DNA from: Streptomyces malaysiensis subsp. samsunensis
GTDB lineage: Bacteria; Actinomycetota; Actinomycetes; Streptomycetales; Streptomycetaceae
Direction: 5' to 3'
NCBI RefSeq assembly: GCF_024519315.1
Contig: NZ_JANIIC010000073.1
Span: 1-45,839 of the forward strand
DNA length: 45,839 nucleotides
Shown: positions 1-7,725 of the stretch, piece after piece
Layout: each line of letters begins with the position of its first letter
How positions within the stretch are numbered: position 1 is the first letter of the stretch
Program-made: the position numbers and the translations under genes
Notes under the pieces: model-generated
Told to the model about the DNA's origin: nothing
The model's input: the letters and a program-made list of their open reading frames with translations, nothing else
Databases searched by the model: none

Positions 1-1
1 A

Positions 2-421
2 GCACGATGTCGGCGATCTCAGCGAGGCCGCGCGGCGGTGGCCGAGGCGACCGGCTGCCGGCTGGAGGACTGCCTCATCGAGGCTCGAGCCGTCCGTTAC
101 GGCCCCGGCTACTGGATCTCGCCGCACATCGACCGGCCCGACAAGGTGGTCACCCAGCTCTGGTACTTCAACTCCCAGTGGCCGGCGAACTGGCAGGGGA
201 CACTGCGTATCCTCGGGTCACCCGCGCCCGACGACGTAAGGGCCGAGGTCATGCCGCATCAGGGCTCCTCGGTCCTGCTGGTCCGCTCCGGCGAGTCCTG
301 GCACTGCGTCACCCCGGTCGCAGCCGACGCCTCACAGGACCGGCGCACCCTCCTGCTGCACTTCGTCGACCCCGCGGCCGACACCACTGCGGGCCGTCTG
401 GCGCCGGGCGCGCACAAGTGA
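2..421 (+). CDS. 2OG-Fe(II) oxygenase, 5'-truncated by window edge
   Basis: This is the C-terminal part of a 2-oxoglutarate/Fe(II)-dependent oxygenase of the prolyl-4-hydroxylase-like group. The reading frame is open to the left edge, so the true start probably lies outside the window; a GTG at 38 is the first internal start. The visible fold is the jelly-roll core. The SPHID segment gives the first Fe-ligand His and Asp, SWHCVTPV gives the second Fe-ligand His, and the Arg pair in RRTLLLHF fits the 2-oxoglutarate carboxylate binder. The substrate is unknown. It sits in front of decayed transporter and TruD-like genes and could be part of the same lost pathway. The visible catalytic core looks intact. 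Family assignment is fairly sure; role is not. Confidence 0.7.
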   Translation, partial: ARCRRSQRGRAAVAEATGCRLEDCLIEARAVRYGPGYWISPHIDRPDKVVTQLWYFNSQWPANWQGTLRILGSPAPDDVRAEVMPHQGSSVLLVRSGESWHCVTPVAADASQDRRTLLLHFVDPAADTTAGRLAPGAHK

Positions 422-504
422 CCGCCGGGCAGCCAAGCGCAACAATGCGGCGCGGATGCGGGAAAGCGCGGGGCGGCCTCCCTGGAAGAACCCCGCGCAG
501 GGCG

Positions 505-1330
505 CGGCTGGCGGACGCAGCCAGCGTCTGTTGCGCCCTCGCCCCGGATACCCGGTTCCTGATTCTCGGCCGGATACTTCAGGGAGTGGGGGCGTCGGCC
601 ATCGTCGCCAACACCACGGCACTGCTCGCGGACTCCTTCCCGCCCGAGCGACTGCCCAGGGCCCTCGGTGTCAACGCGACGCTCATCTCAGCCACCCAAG
701 CGGCCGGACCCCTGCTGGGCGGGGCCGTGACGAACCTCTGGGGCTGGTCAGGAATCTTCTGGGTCAGCGGAGCGACCGGGCTGGTCGCCCTCGGCTTGGC
801 GGCCCACATTCTCCGTCCGGACCGTAACTCCGGCCTCTCGGAGAGGTTCGACCTAGCGGGCGCCCTGCTGTCGGTCCTGTTCCTGGGAGGCGGAGCACTG
901 GCCCTGACCGAGAGCGGCCCGCGAGGCTGGACCAGTGGCACCGTCGTCCTGAGCGCGACGGTGTCCCTGGCCGCCCTCCTCGTCTTCCCCCTCGTCCAGA
1001 GCCGTCGCCGGTACCCCCTGTTGGACTCCTGGCTCTTCCGTGACCGGTGCCGCACGATGGCGCTGCTGGCAGCCTTCATGACGGCGACGTTGTACTTCTC
1101 GGTCGTGCTGGTGATGTCCCTGTACCTGCAGACGCTTGAGCATCTGGACGCCCTGTCCGCGGGTTTCCAGGTGATGCTCATGGCCGTCGGTTCCATGCTC
1201 ACCTCTCCGCCGGCGGGGCACTTATCCACCCGCTCCGGTGCGGATGCCGGCCAGCGCGGGCACAGCGACATCCGCACTGGGCATCGCTCTGCTGGCACTG
1301 GCGCTCGGCCCGCCCGCACCAGCCGGACTT
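505..1330 (+). pseudogene. MFS drug transporter relic (EmrB/QacA, DHA2-like)
   Basis: This is the middle of a 14-helix-type major facilitator. The frame carries FLILGRILQGVGASAI, then AAGPLLGGAVTNLWGWSGIFW, both typical of EmrB/QacA drug:H+ antiporters, followed by several hydrophobic helices. The first helices are missing: sequence upstream of about 505 does not match the family. Near 1232-1240 the frame breaks, and the continuation (SALGIALLALALG) is in the next frame for about 30 codons before similarity stops. It is therefore truncated at the 5' end, frameshifted, and truncated at the 3' end. A functional exporter is very unlikely. Confidence 0.7.
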
Positions 1331-1424
1331 ACCGGGCCGCACTCCCACCGGAACCCCCGCCGACCCGCACCGCACCCCCGGACGGCCCTGGACCGGGGAA
1401 ATCCGCCCGAACGGAAGGAACGGA

Positions 1425-2100
1425 GTGAACGTGGAGTACCCCGTCCTCAAGGCCCACGACACCGACTTCGTGGTCCAGGAAAGTATGGTTCTGCCCGTTC
1501 AGGACGATCCAGATGCCCCTTACCAGTACGTGCGGCTACGAAAGCGCTGATACACCACCTTCGAGGCGCTCGAGCGCATAGCCGCCTTCTGCGGCGTTTC
1601 CGCCTCCGACCTGTCAACGGCGGGACTGAAGGACGAGGACGCCGTCACCGAGCAGCACATAGCGTGCCGGGGGAGACTGCCCCGTGATGCCATCACCGAG
1701 TTCAACGTCCGTCACGCCTCCGGTGAGCGCACGATGACACTCACCACTCACGGATACGGCCATCTGAACCTGCACGCCGGGCAGTTGGAGGGGAACCCTT
1801 CAGAATCACCGTGCGGTCTGAGCAGCGGGTTCGCCACCACCCTCGGCGCACTTGGCGAGCGTGCCGAGAACCTGTTCTTCGTCAACTATTACGATGTCCA
1901 GCGGTTCGGCGTGGCCGGCGGCCCCCGGACCACCCATCAGATCGGCGGCGCCCTGCTCGAAGAGGACTACGGAACGGCTCTCGCCCTGGTCCGGGAGTTC
2001 CAGTCCCCGGAAGCAGACCACGCCCGGCGCTTCACCGGACCGGCCGCGCAGTTCTTCGATCGGATCGACCCCCGGGTCCGGGTCTTGTACGAGGCTCGCG
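1425..2100 (+). pseudogene. TruD-like pseudouridine synthase, nonsense and frameshift mutated
   Basis: Translation from GTG 1425, which follows a GGAAGGA Shine-Dalgarno, gives a TruD-type N-terminus. A TGA at 1548-1550 interrupts the motif RLRKR-stop-YTTFEALERIA; a single change from GGA (Gly) would explain it. The same frame continues with AGLKDEDAVTEQ, the catalytic motif of TruD, with the nucleophilic Asp codon at 1632. Around 1797-1828 the family sequence (GNPFRITVR) is in another frame and then returns, which fits a -1 and a -2 deletion. The frame goes on with FFVNYYDVQRFG, the second TruD signature. At about 2100 it runs into transposase sequence. TruD-like enzymes make pseudouridine in tRNA and also start C-nucleoside antibiotic pathways (PumJ of pseudouridimycin, MalD of malayamycin). 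A lost biosynthetic copy is possible here. Confidence 0.7.
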
Positions 2101-2103
2101 CTA

Positions 2104-2210
2104 CCGCTGGTCGCCCCGTTGACGTTCTTGTCGACCGGACCGCCGAAACCTTCGCCACCTGGCCGCGCGGCCATCCCGAGGTGCGGGTCATCTGCCGCGA
2201 CTGGGCGGGG
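2104..2210 (+). pseudogene. ISL3-like transposase fragment
   Basis: The residues VLVDRTAETFATW and HPEVRVICRDWAG match the part of ISL3-family transposases that reads roughly 'LPDRTAETFAAWL...HPGVEVVCRDRAG'. The fragment is in the same frame as the end of the TruD-like relic, so the element probably truncated that gene. The next 145 bases hold a further open stretch (frame ending at TGA near 2357, with GVRDDADGIGRLAGEADHYM) that I do not recognise with confidence. Confidence 0.5.
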
Positions 2211-2414
2211 CCCTTCCAATCGACCTCGGGGTACGCGACGACGCCGACGGAATCGGCCGCCTCGCCGGTGAGGCCGACCACTACATGACCAACGGTTTCC
2301 ACGCGGCGGCCTGGTGCCTCATCGAGGCTGTAGCGAGGATCTTGTCAAGTTACTGACGTGGCTGGTGAGTTGGGGCGTGTTGAGGGTGCTTGAGTGCTGT
2401 GCCGGGTACTGCGG

Positions 2415-3050
2415 TCAGGCGTGTGCGAGTGTCCCGGCAATAGTCTTCCAGATGCGGAACCGGTGGTTCATTTTGGTGCGATGGTCACTCTCTGTGATCA
2501 GGTTCTGTCGGGGTGGAAGTGGCGGAAGATCCGACCGAAGGCGGCGAGGAGCCTCTGGGCCCCTCCGCTGGAGCGGAAGCCCCTCATGGCGTGCTCGCGC
2601 TGTCTCGTGGGCTGATGACTGTCCTCGGCCCTGTTGTTCAGGTATCGAACTGCGGTGCTCGACCGACGGCATGACCTCGCGATGGGCGGCACCGCGAGAG
2701 CGGAACTTGTCCGTCAGGATGATCCGCGGCGCGTACTCCGGTCCCTTGAGGAGCTTGCGGAAGAAGCGCCTGGCTGCGGCCGTGTCGCGGCGGTCCTGGA
2801 CGAGAATGTCGAGGACGTTGCCATCCCGATCGACCGCTCGCCGCAGGTACCGCGTCTTCCCGTTGACCTTGACGAACACTTCGTTTTAGACGCCATTTGT
2901 CACCGGGAAGCGGCTGCCGGCGGCGCAACTGTGTGGCGTAGGCGCGGCCGAACGTGGCGCACCAGGCCCGGACCGTCTCGTAGGAGACGCTGATGCCACG
3001 TTCACAGGAGGAGCTCCTCAACGCCACCGCCAGCCGGCTTCGGGGCAGCG
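2415..3050 (-). pseudogene. IS6-family transposase, multiply frameshifted
   Basis: On the minus strand the pieces of one IS6-family DDE transposase appear in three frames. The N-terminal part reads SRGISV-type SYETVRAWCATFG; then, after a +1 shift near 2885-2890 (WRL followed by EVFVKVNG in the next frame), comes VFVKVNGKTRYLRRAVDRDGN and ILVQDRRDTAAARRFFRKL. After another shift near 2690 it continues with YLNNRAEDSHQPTRQRE and the C-terminal GFRSSGGAQRLLAAFG. The catalytic order (DE in the N-terminal strand, TDK, NNRAENSHQ-type) is recognisable but the frame is broken. I found no clear terminal inverted repeats. It marks the left edge of the polyketide cluster. Confidence 0.75.
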
Positions 3051-3436
3051 GGGGTTCGCCGCGATGTGCCGCCGGCGGCGGCCCGTGTCTCACCGCCTGA
3101 CGGCTGTCCTCAGTGGCGGCCGTGCTGCTGGCGCGCTGCCCGACGCGCCGGGGCGGTCAGGTGGCCCGGGGCGGGGTGCGAAGATCGTTGATCAAGCTCT
3201 GACCTGCAAGGGCGATGGAAAGACAGCCGTGGACGTTCCTCGCGAGCTCCACCTTGCGAAGAACACTAGGGATCCCCCTAGGAAGCCCTCGTCGATTTCC
3301 ACATCGGCCCAGCTCTGGCCTACCGTTTCCCGCGAAATGAGCCATTGCGACGAGGGCCTGTCATCCACATATGGCATTCGCCTGTTGCGCGCCTCACGGA
3401 GGGCACGCTCATCTGAATGACGATTGGAGGCGGGTG
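3051..3436. promoter_or_regulatory. Intergenic promoter region of the methoxymalonyl-ACP operon
   Basis: About 385 bases have no convincing gene; the short open frames lack family similarity and credible start sites. The region holds the CTAGGG inverted repeat at 3266-3281 and a strong GGAGG ribosome-binding site at 3426-3430 in front of the first operon gene. The operon promoter is expected near or just downstream of the inverted repeat. Confidence 0.5.
3266..3281. promoter_or_regulatory. PimM-like (PAS-LuxR) operator candidate
   Basis: The 16-mer CTAGGGATCCCCCTAG is an inverted repeat. It matches 14 of 16 positions of CTVGGGAWWTCCCBAG, the published binding consensus of the PAS-LuxR regulator PimM and its orthologues in polyene and antimycin clusters. 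It lies about 155 bases upstream of the first gene of the methoxymalonyl-ACP operon. A related site is upstream of the PKS at 9152-9167. Binding is inferred; no PAS-LuxR gene is present in the window. Confidence 0.6.
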
Positions 3437-4300
3437 ATGGGGCATACCCCATCGGACACGATCGCGGTTGTCGGTGCGGGAGTCATGGGGCGGAGTATCA
3501 CCGCACTGGCACTGGGCCGTGGGGTGCACGTCGTGCTGGTCGACGTCTCGGAAGAGGTACTCGGGAACGCCCGGGCGGAAATCGCCCAGCAGCTGCGGCA
3601 CGGGCAGTTCATGGGCGCCTTCCCCGGCTCCCCGGCCCCCGGAACGCTGACCACGACACAGTCCACCAGCGAAGTCGCGGATGCCGCCGTGGTGATCGAG
3701 GCGATCACCGAGGACGCCTCGCTCAAGGCGCGGGTCATGGCGGACATCTCGAGCACGGTCCCCGCCGGGGTCCCGCTCATCACCAACACTTCGGGTATTC
3801 CCATCGCCGAACTGGCGAAGTCGGTGCAGCGGCCCGCGGAACTGGCCGGGGTGCACTTCATGAATCCGGCCTATCTCATCGAGATGGTGGAGGTGATTCG
3901 CGGCCCGCAGACCGGCGACGATGCCATGGCCGCGATCCTGTCCGTCCTGGAGAGGCTGGGGAAGAAGACGGTCGTCGTGCGCGACGCGCCGGGATTCGTC
4001 ACCAGCAGGCTGCTGCATCCCATGATCAATGAAGCGGCGAGGGTCGTGGCCGAGGGCACGGCGAGCGTCGAGGCCGTGGACCGGCTGATGCACGGCTGCC
4101 TCGGCCATCCGACCGGTCCGCTGCGCACCGCCGATCTGATCGGACTCGACAATCTCGCGGACGCTCTTCGGCTGCTGGCCGAGCGGACCGGGAATCTCAC
4201 CTTCGAGCCCTGTGAACTGCTCATGGAGAAGGTGCGCCGCGGTGATCTGGGGCGTAAAACGGGGCGCGGGTTCTACGACTATGGAAAGGTGCTTTCGTGA
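3437..4300 (+). CDS. fkbK: 3-hydroxyacyl-CoA dehydrogenase-like enzyme of methoxymalonyl-ACP synthesis (FkbK-like)
   Basis: A 287-residue NAD-dependent dehydrogenase of the 3-hydroxybutyryl-CoA dehydrogenase family. In methoxymalonyl-ACP pathways this type oxidises the C3 hydroxyl of glyceryl-ACP. The N-terminal Rossmann motif is AVVGAGVMGRSI (about residues 9-20). NTSGIPI and HFMNP are family active-site motifs, the His of HFMNP being the catalytic base. The C-terminal helical domain ends with GRKTGRGFYDY. ATG 3437 is chosen because GGAGG lies six bases upstream and the Rossmann fold then begins at once; an upstream in-frame start at 3371 would add non-conserved residues. It is the first gene of a tightly packed five-gene operon, and its stop overlaps the start of the ACP gene. 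The order K-J-I-H-G matches the FK520 cassette. Family certain, role well supported by context. Confidence 0.9.
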   Translation: MGHTPSDTIAVVGAGVMGRSITALALGRGVHVVLVDVSEEVLGNARAEIAQQLRHGQFMGAFPGSPAPGTLTTTQSTSEVADAAVVIEAITEDASLKARVMADISSTVPAGVPLITNTSGIPIAELAKSVQRPAELAGVHFMNPAYLIEMVEVIRGPQTGDDAMAAILSVLERLGKKTVVVRDAPGFVTSRLLHPMINEAARVVAEGTASVEAVDRLMHGCLGHPTGPLRTADLIGLDNLADALRLLAERTGNLTFEPCELLMEKVRRGDLGRKTGRGFYDYGKVLS

Positions 4301-4575
4301 GTATGGACCAGGCGGTCACCGCCGAGGGGATCGAGCAGGCGATCACGGAGTTCGTATCGGGCCGAGTGAAGGCGGAAGTGCCTGCCGATGAGGATCTCTT
4401 CGCATCCGGACTGGTGTCGTCGATGTTCGCGATGGAGCTCGTCGTCCATCTGGAACAGGCATTCTCCGTGCAGATCCTGGGAGACGACCTCAAGCGGGAC
4501 AACTTCCGTACCGTCCAGGCCATGACCGCTTTGGTGGCACGGTTGCGTGGGGTCGAGCAGCCCGCCGATGCCTGA
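4297..4575 (+). CDS. fkbJ: Discrete acyl carrier protein for methoxymalonyl extender (FkbJ-like)
   Basis: A 92-residue free-standing acyl carrier protein. It carries the glyceryl, hydroxymalonyl and finally methoxymalonyl group while the neighbouring enzymes build it, then delivers it to a PKS acyltransferase. The phosphopantetheine site is the Ser in LFASGLVSSMFAMEL (about residue 40), equivalent to the usual DSL motif; helix II follows it normally. The GTG start overlaps the TGA of the upstream gene (GTGA), which indicates translational coupling; ATG 4303 is a possible alternative. Its stop overlaps the start of the acyl-CoA dehydrogenase gene. No phosphopantetheinyl transferase is present in the window, so a chromosomal one must activate it. 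Confidence 0.9.
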   Translation: MSMDQAVTAEGIEQAITEFVSGRVKAEVPADEDLFASGLVSSMFAMELVVHLEQAFSVQILGDDLKRDNFRTVQAMTALVARLRGVEQPADA

Positions 4576-5683
4576 GACCGAGACGCTCACCGGGGCCCGG
4601 AAGCTCATCGACGACCTTGTCGGGGACCGGGCCGCGGAATGGGACCGTGCGGGGCTGATCCCCGATGATGTGCTGCGTACGCTGGCCACCCGTGGCCTGC
4701 TGTGCGTGGGGGTGCCGGAGACCTTCGGCGGGCCGGGGGCGAGCAGCGCGGCCAACGGCGAGTTCACCGCGTACGTCGGCAGCCGGTGCAGCTCGCTGCG
4801 GAGCGTGATGACCTCGCAGGGCATGGCCGCCTGGACCATCCAGCGCCTGGGCAGCCCGCAGCAGCACGCCGAATACCTGCCGAAACTGGCCGGTGGCAAG
4901 CTCGCCGCCGTCGCGTTCAGCGAGCCGGAGGCGGGCAGCGATCTGTCGGCGATGACCACGACCATCGAACCGGACGGTGACACCGTCACGGTCCGTGGGC
5001 AGAAGGTGTGGACCACCGCGGCTCACTACGCCGACATGATCGTCGTCGTGGGACGATACGGTTCCGGGGCGGCTGCCGTCGTGGTGCCCGCGTCGGCTCC
5101 GGGTGTCACCGTCAGCAGGGTCCCGCAGCCGTCCGGCTGCCGGGCGGCGGGCCACGCGGATGTACGACTCGACGATGTGCGGCTGCCCGCCAGTGCGGTA
5201 CTCGGCGGCGGACAGCCCTTGATGCTCCTGGTGACCACCGCGCTGGCATACGGGCGGATCTCGGTCGCCTGGGGCTGCGTGGGCATCCTCCGGGCCTGTC
5301 TGGACGCCGCTCGCGGACACGCCCGCAGCCGACAGCAGTTCGGCAAACCGCTCGCCGGCCACCAGCTCGTGGGCCGCCACCTGGCGAACCTGCTGACCGC
5401 CGAGCAGATCGCCACCCGGGTGTGTGAACACGCCAGCCGGTGCTGGGACGACGGCTCACCCGAGATGGTCGTCGCCACCGTTCTCGCCAAGCAGGTGAGC
5501 GCTGTCCACGCCGCGCAGGGTGCCGCGGCGGCGGTGCAGGTCCTGGGCTCGGCGGCCGCGCACGAGGGCCATGTGGTCGAGCGTGCCTACCGCGACGCGA
5601 AGCTCATGGAACTCATCGAGGGCAGTACGGAGATCTGCCAGCTGATCCTCGCCGACCACGCGGTGTCGATGCCGGGGCGTTGA
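4568..5683 (+). CDS. fkbI: Acyl-CoA dehydrogenase-like enzyme of methoxymalonyl-ACP synthesis (FkbI-like)
   Basis: A 371-residue flavoprotein of the acyl-CoA dehydrogenase superfamily. In this pathway it takes part in oxidising the ACP-bound three-carbon unit to the hydroxymalonyl level. Motifs in order are GVPETFGGPGAS in the N-terminal helical domain, AFSEPEAGSDLSAM (FAD and substrate contact, usual AxTEPxAGSD), GQKVWTT in the beta domain, and RSRQQFGKPLAGHQLV plus LMELIEGSTEICQLI in the C-terminal helical domain. The Glu of EGSTEI is the usual catalytic-base position. ATG 4568 overlaps the ACP stop by eight bases and gives the usual family length; an upstream GTG at 4547 in the same frame lies inside the ACP gene. 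It acts on a carrier-protein-bound substrate rather than free CoA esters, as known for FkbI and ZmaE. Confidence 0.9.
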   Translation: MPETETLTGARKLIDDLVGDRAAEWDRAGLIPDDVLRTLATRGLLCVGVPETFGGPGASSAANGEFTAYVGSRCSSLRSVMTSQGMAAWTIQRLGSPQQHAEYLPKLAGGKLAAVAFSEPEAGSDLSAMTTTIEPDGDTVTVRGQKVWTTAAHYADMIVVVGRYGSGAAAVVVPASAPGVTVSRVPQPSGCRAAGHADVRLDDVRLPASAVLGGGQPLMLLVTTALAYGRISVAWGCVGILRACLDAARGHARSRQQFGKPLAGHQLVGRHLANLLTAEQIATRVCEHASRCWDDGSPEMVVATVLAKQVSAVHAAQGAAAAVQVLGSAAAHEGHVVERAYRDAKLMELIEGSTEICQLILADHAVSMPGR

Positions 5684-5769
5684 GACGGCGCTCTGAGACA
5701 GCGCCACGAGATCGCGCAATGAAGTATGAAGTGCCGCCACAAGACGGCGACATGAGACAAGGAAGAGCC

Positions 5770-6843
5770 GTGGCTGAACAGACCTCGATCAAGTGTCTGG
5801 TGTGGGACCTCGACAACACCCTGTGGCAGGGCACGTTGCTGGAGGACGGCGTGGTGACGCTCCCCGCCCCGATCCGCGACTTGATCGCCGAACTGGACAG
5901 CCGCGGCATCCTACAGTCGGTTGCCAGCAAGAACGACCACGACCAGGCGTGGAAGCAATTGGAGGAGCTGGGCGTCGCCGAGTACTTCATTCTTCCGCGC
6001 ATCGGCTGGGGACCGAAGTCCGATTCGGTGCGGGAGATCGCGGCCGAGCTCAACTTCGCGCTCTCCACGATTGCCTTCGTCGATGACACGCCGGCGGAGC
6101 GGGCGGAAGTCCAGTTCCATCTCCCGGAGGTCCGCTGCTACGCCGCCGAGCGGTTGCCCGAGCTCGCCGCCCTGCCGGAGTTCAGTCCGGCGAGGGTGAC
6201 AGTGGACGCGCGCCGCCGCCGGGAGATGTACCAGGCCGGATTCCAGCGGAAGGCGGCCGAGGCGGATTTCCAGGGGCCGAGTGATGACTTCCTGCGTTCC
6301 CTGGAACTCGTGATGCGCATCGAGCGCGCCACCGAGGAGGACTTGTCCCGGGTGGAGGAACTGACGCTGCGCACCAGCCAGATGAACGCCACGGGGGTGC
6401 ACTACTCCCTCCCCGATTTGCGTGGACTGCTGGCCGATCCACGCCATGAGGTACTGGTCACCACGCTCAACGACCGGTTCGGGCCCCACGGTGCGATCGG
6501 CCTGGAGCTGCTGGAGAAGCACCCGCGCGCCTGGCATCTGAAGCTGCTGGCCACGTCGTGCCGGGTGGTGTCGTTCGGCGCCGGTTCGGCGATCCTGCGC
6601 TGGCTCACCGATCAGGCAGCCCACGCGGGCGTCCATCTGGTCGCCGACTTCCGCCGGACCGAGCGCAACCGGATGATGGACATCGCCTACCGTTTCGCCG
6701 GTTTCACCGACGAGCCGTGCGACTGCCGGGCCGAACTGCCCGCGCCCGAGCAGGAGGAAATCCACCGGCTGCATCTGACTCCGGAGCCCTCCGCCCCGCC
6801 ACCCACGATGGAGCTGCACGCCGTGAGCCTGCGAGGGGTTTGA
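5770..6843 (+). CDS. fkbH: FkbH-like glyceryl transferase/phosphatase (HAD superfamily)
   Basis: A 357-residue FkbH-family protein, which takes 1,3-bisphosphoglycerate, removes the phosphate and loads the glyceryl group on the discrete ACP. It is the committed step to methoxymalonyl-ACP. The N-terminal HAD motif is VWDLDNTLWQG (catalytic Asp pair at about residues 13 and 15); VASKNDHDQ and FVDDTPAERAEV are further HAD motifs. The C-terminal half (from about residue 180) is the GNAT-like part with LTLRTSQMNATGVHY. The GTG at 5770 is chosen because AAGGAAGAG precedes it by a few bases and it gives the normal family length; in-frame ATGs at 5719 and 5752 are alternatives. It lies 86 bases after the dehydrogenase gene and 93 before the methyltransferase, in a purine-rich spacer. 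Confidence 0.93.
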   Translation: MAEQTSIKCLVWDLDNTLWQGTLLEDGVVTLPAPIRDLIAELDSRGILQSVASKNDHDQAWKQLEELGVAEYFILPRIGWGPKSDSVREIAAELNFALSTIAFVDDTPAERAEVQFHLPEVRCYAAERLPELAALPEFSPARVTVDARRRREMYQAGFQRKAAEADFQGPSDDFLRSLELVMRIERATEEDLSRVEELTLRTSQMNATGVHYSLPDLRGLLADPRHEVLVTTLNDRFGPHGAIGLELLEKHPRAWHLKLLATSCRVVSFGAGSAILRWLTDQAAHAGVHLVADFRRTERNRMMDIAYRFAGFTDEPCDCRAELPAPEQEEIHRLHLTPEPSAPPPTMELHAVSLRGV

Positions 6844-6936
6844 GCGAGGACCGGAGAGAAAGACCGGCCAAGACCAGCCGAGGTCAGAGAAGACCAGAGG
6901 CGACGACGAGAGAACACCAGAGAAAATGGATGACGC

Positions 6937-7617
6937 ATGGCGAACCAGGTAGGTCTCCCGGCCGCGCTCTCGGAGTACATCCGGGAGTCTTCCCTGCGCG
7001 AGGACGGGATCCTGCGGCAGCTACGGGAGACGACGGCGGAGCTTCCCGCGGGCAGCGCGATGCAGGTCATGCCCGAGGAGGGCCAGCTGCTGACGCTGCT
7101 GGCCGGTCTCACCCCGGCTCGCAGGATCCTGGAGGTCGGCACGTTCACCGGGTACAGCACCCTGTGCCTGGCCCGTGCGCTCGCGCCCGGCGGACGGCTG
7201 GTCACCTGCGACATCACCCACCGGTGGCCGGGGATCGGCGCGGACTACTGGGCCAGGGCGGGCGTCGAAGACAAGATCGACCTTCGGATCGGTGACGCGA
7301 CCCAAACCCTCAAGACCCTCCTCGCGGAAGAGGGCCCGGGAGCCTTCGACTTCGTGTTCATCGACGCCGACAAGCAGGGCTACCCGGACTACTACGAGAC
7401 AGCGCTGGCTCTCCTCGGTGAGCGCGGGCTGATCGTGGTCGACAACACGCTGTTCTTCGGCAAGGTCGTGGACCCCGACGCGCAGGACGCCGACACTGCC
7501 GCGATCCGCGCGTTCAACACGCTGGTCCGGGACGATCCGCGGGTGGAGATGTCCCTGGTCCCCATGGCGGACGGCATCACCCTGATCCGTAAGAAGCCGC
7601 AGCCGGTGGGGGAGTGA
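6937..7617 (+). CDS. fkbG: SAM-dependent O-methyltransferase (FkbG-like)
   Basis: A 226-residue class I methyltransferase of the caffeoyl-CoA/catechol O-methyltransferase family (methyltransf_3). It is expected to methylate the 2-hydroxyl of hydroxymalonyl-ACP, giving methoxymalonyl-ACP. The SAM-binding motif I is LEVGTFTGYSTLCLA (about residues 65-79). VTCDI follows as the acidic loop, FVFIDADKQGYPDYY carries the metal-binding Asp residues, and VVDNTLFFGKV is the family's conserved Asp-Asn motif. ATG 6937 begins the usual N-terminus; the Shine-Dalgarno is weak (AGAGAA). It is the last gene of the operon and is followed by a very strong hairpin at 7661-7723. Its presence argues for methoxymalonyl rather than hydroxymalonyl as the extender. 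Confidence 0.92.
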   Translation: MANQVGLPAALSEYIRESSLREDGILRQLRETTAELPAGSAMQVMPEEGQLLTLLAGLTPARRILEVGTFTGYSTLCLARALAPGGRLVTCDITHRWPGIGADYWARAGVEDKIDLRIGDATQTLKTLLAEEGPGAFDFVFIDADKQGYPDYYETALALLGERGLIVVDNTLFFGKVVDPDAQDADTAAIRAFNTLVRDDPRVEMSLVPMADGITLIRKKPQPVGE

Positions 7618-7660
7618 GCGGTTCACCGGGACGGCGGCACCCGCATCACGGCGGCCCCGA

Positions 7661-7723
7661 GTCGCCACCATGGTCCCCGTGGCCCCCGCCGCACGCGGGG
7701 GGCACGGGGACCATGGTGGCGAC
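7661..7723. terminator. Bidirectional hairpin terminator
   Basis: A perfect 21-bp inverted repeat (7661-7681 with 7703-7723) encloses a second 7-bp GC stem (7683-7689 with 7695-7701) and a five-base loop, so the hairpin is almost continuous. It lies exactly between the convergent ends of the methoxymalonyl operon (stop 7617) and the minus-strand fusion gene (stop 7726). There is no U tract, as is usual for Streptomyces terminators. Confidence 0.85.
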
Positions 7724-7725
7724 GC

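Noticed and set aside
2213..2357. Open stretch with DDADGIGRLAGEADHYMTNGF after the ISL3 fragment
   Set aside because: It looks protein-like and vaguely like the end of a HAD phosphatase, but I cannot support the family, and it has no start.
3064..3420. 118-codon plus-strand open frame before the methoxymalonyl operon
   Set aside because: No family similarity, Arg/Ser-rich shadow composition, no ribosome-binding site, and it overlaps the operator.
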